A stretch of 5,809 bases of DNA. It comes from an uncultured Arthrobacter sp. (lineage in GTDB: Bacteria > Actinomycetota > Actinomycetes > Actinomycetales > Micrococcaceae). This document shows, one piece after another, positions 4,569-5,809 of the stretch; positions within the stretch are counted from its first letter, which is position 1; every line of letters starts with the position of its first letter. The notes under the pieces are model-generated. The model was not told where the DNA came from, did no database searches, and was given only the letters and a program-made list of their open reading frames with translations. The stretch covers positions 1 through 5,809 of the forward strand of contig CALMVY010000295.1 of NCBI GenBank assembly GCA_937873245.1, read 5' to 3'. Position numbers and translations under genes: made by a program.

Positions 4569-4913
4569 CACGTAGAGGCCCGCAAGCCGGTCCGTAAGGG
4601 GAACCCTCAATGGGACTGCGACCATTGTTCCTTACTGAGCCGGCCCGGTGGGTCACGTACGCCCCCTAAAGGCATCCCTTACCGGGGCAGTCAGCAGGGT
4701 CGGCCAGCGCCGGGCTGCATTTCTCTCGTGGATGGTCAGGCCAATGTGAGGTCGGCATCCATGCCGAACTGTGGACAAAGTTTTACTGGGTGTGTACCTA
4801 TTGAAGGGCCGAGCGCCAGACGGGCGTGCTTACCGGATCTGTCGGTGGGTTCCAGCCCGTTCCCGCGTTTCAGGCACATCCACCATCCGCGCGCGAAACT
4901 TTGGGGGCACGTT
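4569..4913. other. Intergenic stretch between IS110 and the peptidase-like gene
   Basis: No convincing gene. All frames are broken by stops in 4567-4720, or show no recognisable protein up to 4913. The first part is the right target flank of IS110. It contains several GC-rich potential stems: GTCC / GGAC around AGGG-GAA-CCCT (4590-4615), CCCGGT / ACCGGG (4645-4650, 4681-4686), and a long-range GTAAGGG (4594-4600) with CCCTTAC (4676-4682). These may be chance in GC-rich DNA or a structured leader. The clearest element is the palindrome at 4752-4767. I see no tRNA or known riboswitch pattern. Confidence 0.5.
4752..4767. promoter_or_regulatory. Perfect palindrome upstream of the peptidase-like gene, possible operator
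   Basis: TCGGCAT-CC-ATGCCGA is two perfect 7-bp arms with a 2-bp centre, the size and symmetry of a dimeric repressor site. Four bases downstream, TGGACA (4772-4777) resembles a -35 box, but the sequence 17 nt further (TACCTA) is a poor -10. It lies about 150 bp before the chosen start codon. The function is inferred from symmetry alone. Confidence 0.4.
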
Positions 4914-5573
4914 TTGAAACTCTTGCTTACGTCAGGCGGCGTGACGAACCCGAGCATCCACTCGGCGCTCGTGCAGCTTCTCAACAAGCCGATCGCCCAG
5001 TGCCACGCCTTGGTCGTCCCGACAGCCCAGTGGGGTCACCCGATGTGCGGACCAGTATCGGTGCGGGGCCTACTGGCCGCCGAGCCCGACTCCTGTCACT
5101 TGTCCGGCCTGGGCTGGGCTTCGCTCGGCGTTCTCGAGCTCACCGCACTGCCCACCATCGGCGCGGAGCGATGGGTCCCCTGGCTCCGGGAGGCCGATGT
5201 GCTCCTGGTCGACGGCGGCGACGCGACGTACCTGTGCCATTGGATGCGTGAGTCCGGACTGGCCGACCTGCTACCGTCGCTGCCCGACACAGTGTGGGTG
5301 GGAGTGAGTGCCGGAAGCATGGTGATGACGCCCCGGATCGGGAAGTACTTCGTCGAGTGGCCGTCCGCGCCGGACGATCGCACCCTGGGGGTGGTGGACT
5401 TTTCGATCTTCCCGCACTTGAACGCGTTCCCGACCAACACTCCGGCCCACGCAGAGCGGTGGGCCGCCGACATAGACGTCCCTGCCTACGCCATCGACGA
5501 ACAGACCGCCATCAAGGTCGTCGACGGCTCCGTCGAGGTGGTTTCCGAAGGACAATGGAAGAAATTCGGTTGA
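4914..5573 (+). CDS. Peptidase S51 / dipeptidase E-like (class I glutamine amidotransferase-like) protein
   Basis: A 219-residue protein from the TTG at 4914 (MKLLLTSGG). Peptidase S51 proteins share the class I glutamine amidotransferase fold but use a serine nucleophile; characterised members are aspartyl dipeptidase (PepE) and cyanophycinase. Visible motifs: N-terminal beta strand LLLTSGGVTN; VLLVDGGDATYL (96-107, the DGGD loop); nucleophile elbow VGVSAGSMV (129-137, S132); FPHLNAF with candidate catalytic H168; and a final IDEQTAIKVVDGSVEVVSEG, as in many family members. There is no signal peptide, so it is probably cytoplasmic. GGGGG at 4903-4907, 6 nt before the TTG, may be the ribosome-binding site. 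An upstream in-frame extension to a GTG at 4728 adds 62 residues without recognisable similarity, so I reject it. Substrate is unknown. It stands alone, with no operon partner visible. Confidence 0.87.
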   Translation: MKLLLTSGGVTNPSIHSALVQLLNKPIAQCHALVVPTAQWGHPMCGPVSVRGLLAAEPDSCHLSGLGWASLGVLELTALPTIGAERWVPWLREADVLLVDGGDATYLCHWMRESGLADLLPSLPDTVWVGVSAGSMVMTPRIGKYFVEWPSAPDDRTLGVVDFSIFPHLNAFPTNTPAHAERWAADIDVPAYAIDEQTAIKVVDGSVEVVSEGQWKKFG

Positions 5574-5653
5574 TAGGTGCCCAGCATTTGTGACGTCGCG
5601 CGGCCTTTGTGCACAGCAGGGACGGGACGAACAGGGATTGTCTGCAGCGAAAA

Positions 5654-5674
5654 CGGGCAGGTCGGTACTGCCCG
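5654..5674. terminator. Terminator-like hairpin between convergent genes
   Basis: CGGGCAG / CTGCCCG form a perfect 7-bp stem with a 7-nt loop, about 80 nt after the peptidase-like stop codon. The following ACTTGTTGACTCCTT is only mildly T-rich, so intrinsic termination may be weak. It sits between the end of that gene and the end of a convergent minus-strand reading frame, a usual place for a shared terminator. Confidence 0.5.
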
Positions 5675-5743
5675 ACTTGTTGACTCCTTCACCTAAGGCC
5701 GCAGCGCCAGTTCCAGCATCCTCCAGCGTGCAGATGCTTCTGC

Positions 5744-5809
5744 TCAGGGCACAAGGATGATCTGTGACTCGGATGGAAGCTCAACACCCGTCGGGGTCTC
5801 AAACGCGAT
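5744..5809 (-). CDS. C-terminal end of an unidentified convergent gene (partial)
   Basis: The minus strand is open from the window edge to a TGA at 5746-5744, giving 21 residues (IAFETPTGVELPSESQIIL and VP) with an alternating pattern typical of a small C-terminal beta strand. It is too short to identify. A small stem GCAGA / TCTGC (5730-5743) directly follows the stop. The assignment is tentative because an open stretch of this length can occur by chance. Confidence 0.33.
   Translation of the reverse strand: MAFETPTGVELPSESQIILVP

Noticed and set aside
4559..4625. Small minus-strand reading (22 codons, MVAVPLRVPL...) with AAGGA upstream of its ATG
   Set aside because: Too short and without recognisable similarity. 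It crosses the IS110 right junction, and in the rebuilt empty site it would simply run into IS-B.
4728..4913. N-terminal extension of the peptidase-like protein from GTG at 4728
   Set aside because: The 62 residues show no domain-like pattern, contain the palindrome, and place the conserved first beta strand far inside. The TTG at 4914 with GGGGG upstream fits the family start.

Overview
The window is GC-rich with strongly GC-ending codons. Its proteins look like those of high-GC Actinomycetota; an Arthrobacter-like member of the Micrococcaceae is my best guess, though nothing here identifies a genus. It is accessory DNA: three insertion sequences lie almost end to end over about 4.4 kb, with gene fragments between and around them and one apparently intact host gene on the right.

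Layout. Positions 1-158 hold flank DNA, with a possible gene start running out of the window on the minus strand and a 14-bp imperfect inverted repeat. Positions 159-1430 are a complete IS3-family element (called IS-A here), transcribed on the minus strand, with OrfA, a -1 frameshift region and a DD(35)E OrfB. Positions 1431-1575 are a 145-bp remnant of a SIR2-family gene (minus strand), the class often found in anti-phage NADase systems. About 1570-3083 is a second, different IS3-family element (IS-B), also on the minus strand. Positions 3086-4566 are an IS110-family element on the plus strand. About 350 bp of non-coding DNA follows, then a peptidase S51 / dipeptidase E-like gene (4914-5573, TTG start), a terminator-like hairpin and the 3' end of a convergent minus-strand gene.

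The most informative part is the IS110 element. Its 5' non-coding end can be folded by eye into two long-stemmed loops that fit the published bridge-RNA architecture of IS110 elements (IS621). All four guide segments can be read against the element's own boundaries. The left target guide matches the left junction, and the right target guide pairs with the right flank. The left donor guide matches the right end, and the right donor guide pairs with the left end. This fixes the element ends to the base and points to a CT core, with a one-base core discrepancy at the right junction. The transposase also carries a C-terminal segment resembling an XRE-type helix-turn-helix.

How the parts relate. 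IS-A and IS-B bracket and have destroyed the SIR2 gene, and neither shows a clear target duplication, so deletions or rearrangements probably followed insertion. IS110 then landed a few bases outside the end of IS-B. The peptidase-like gene appears independent of the mobile cluster.
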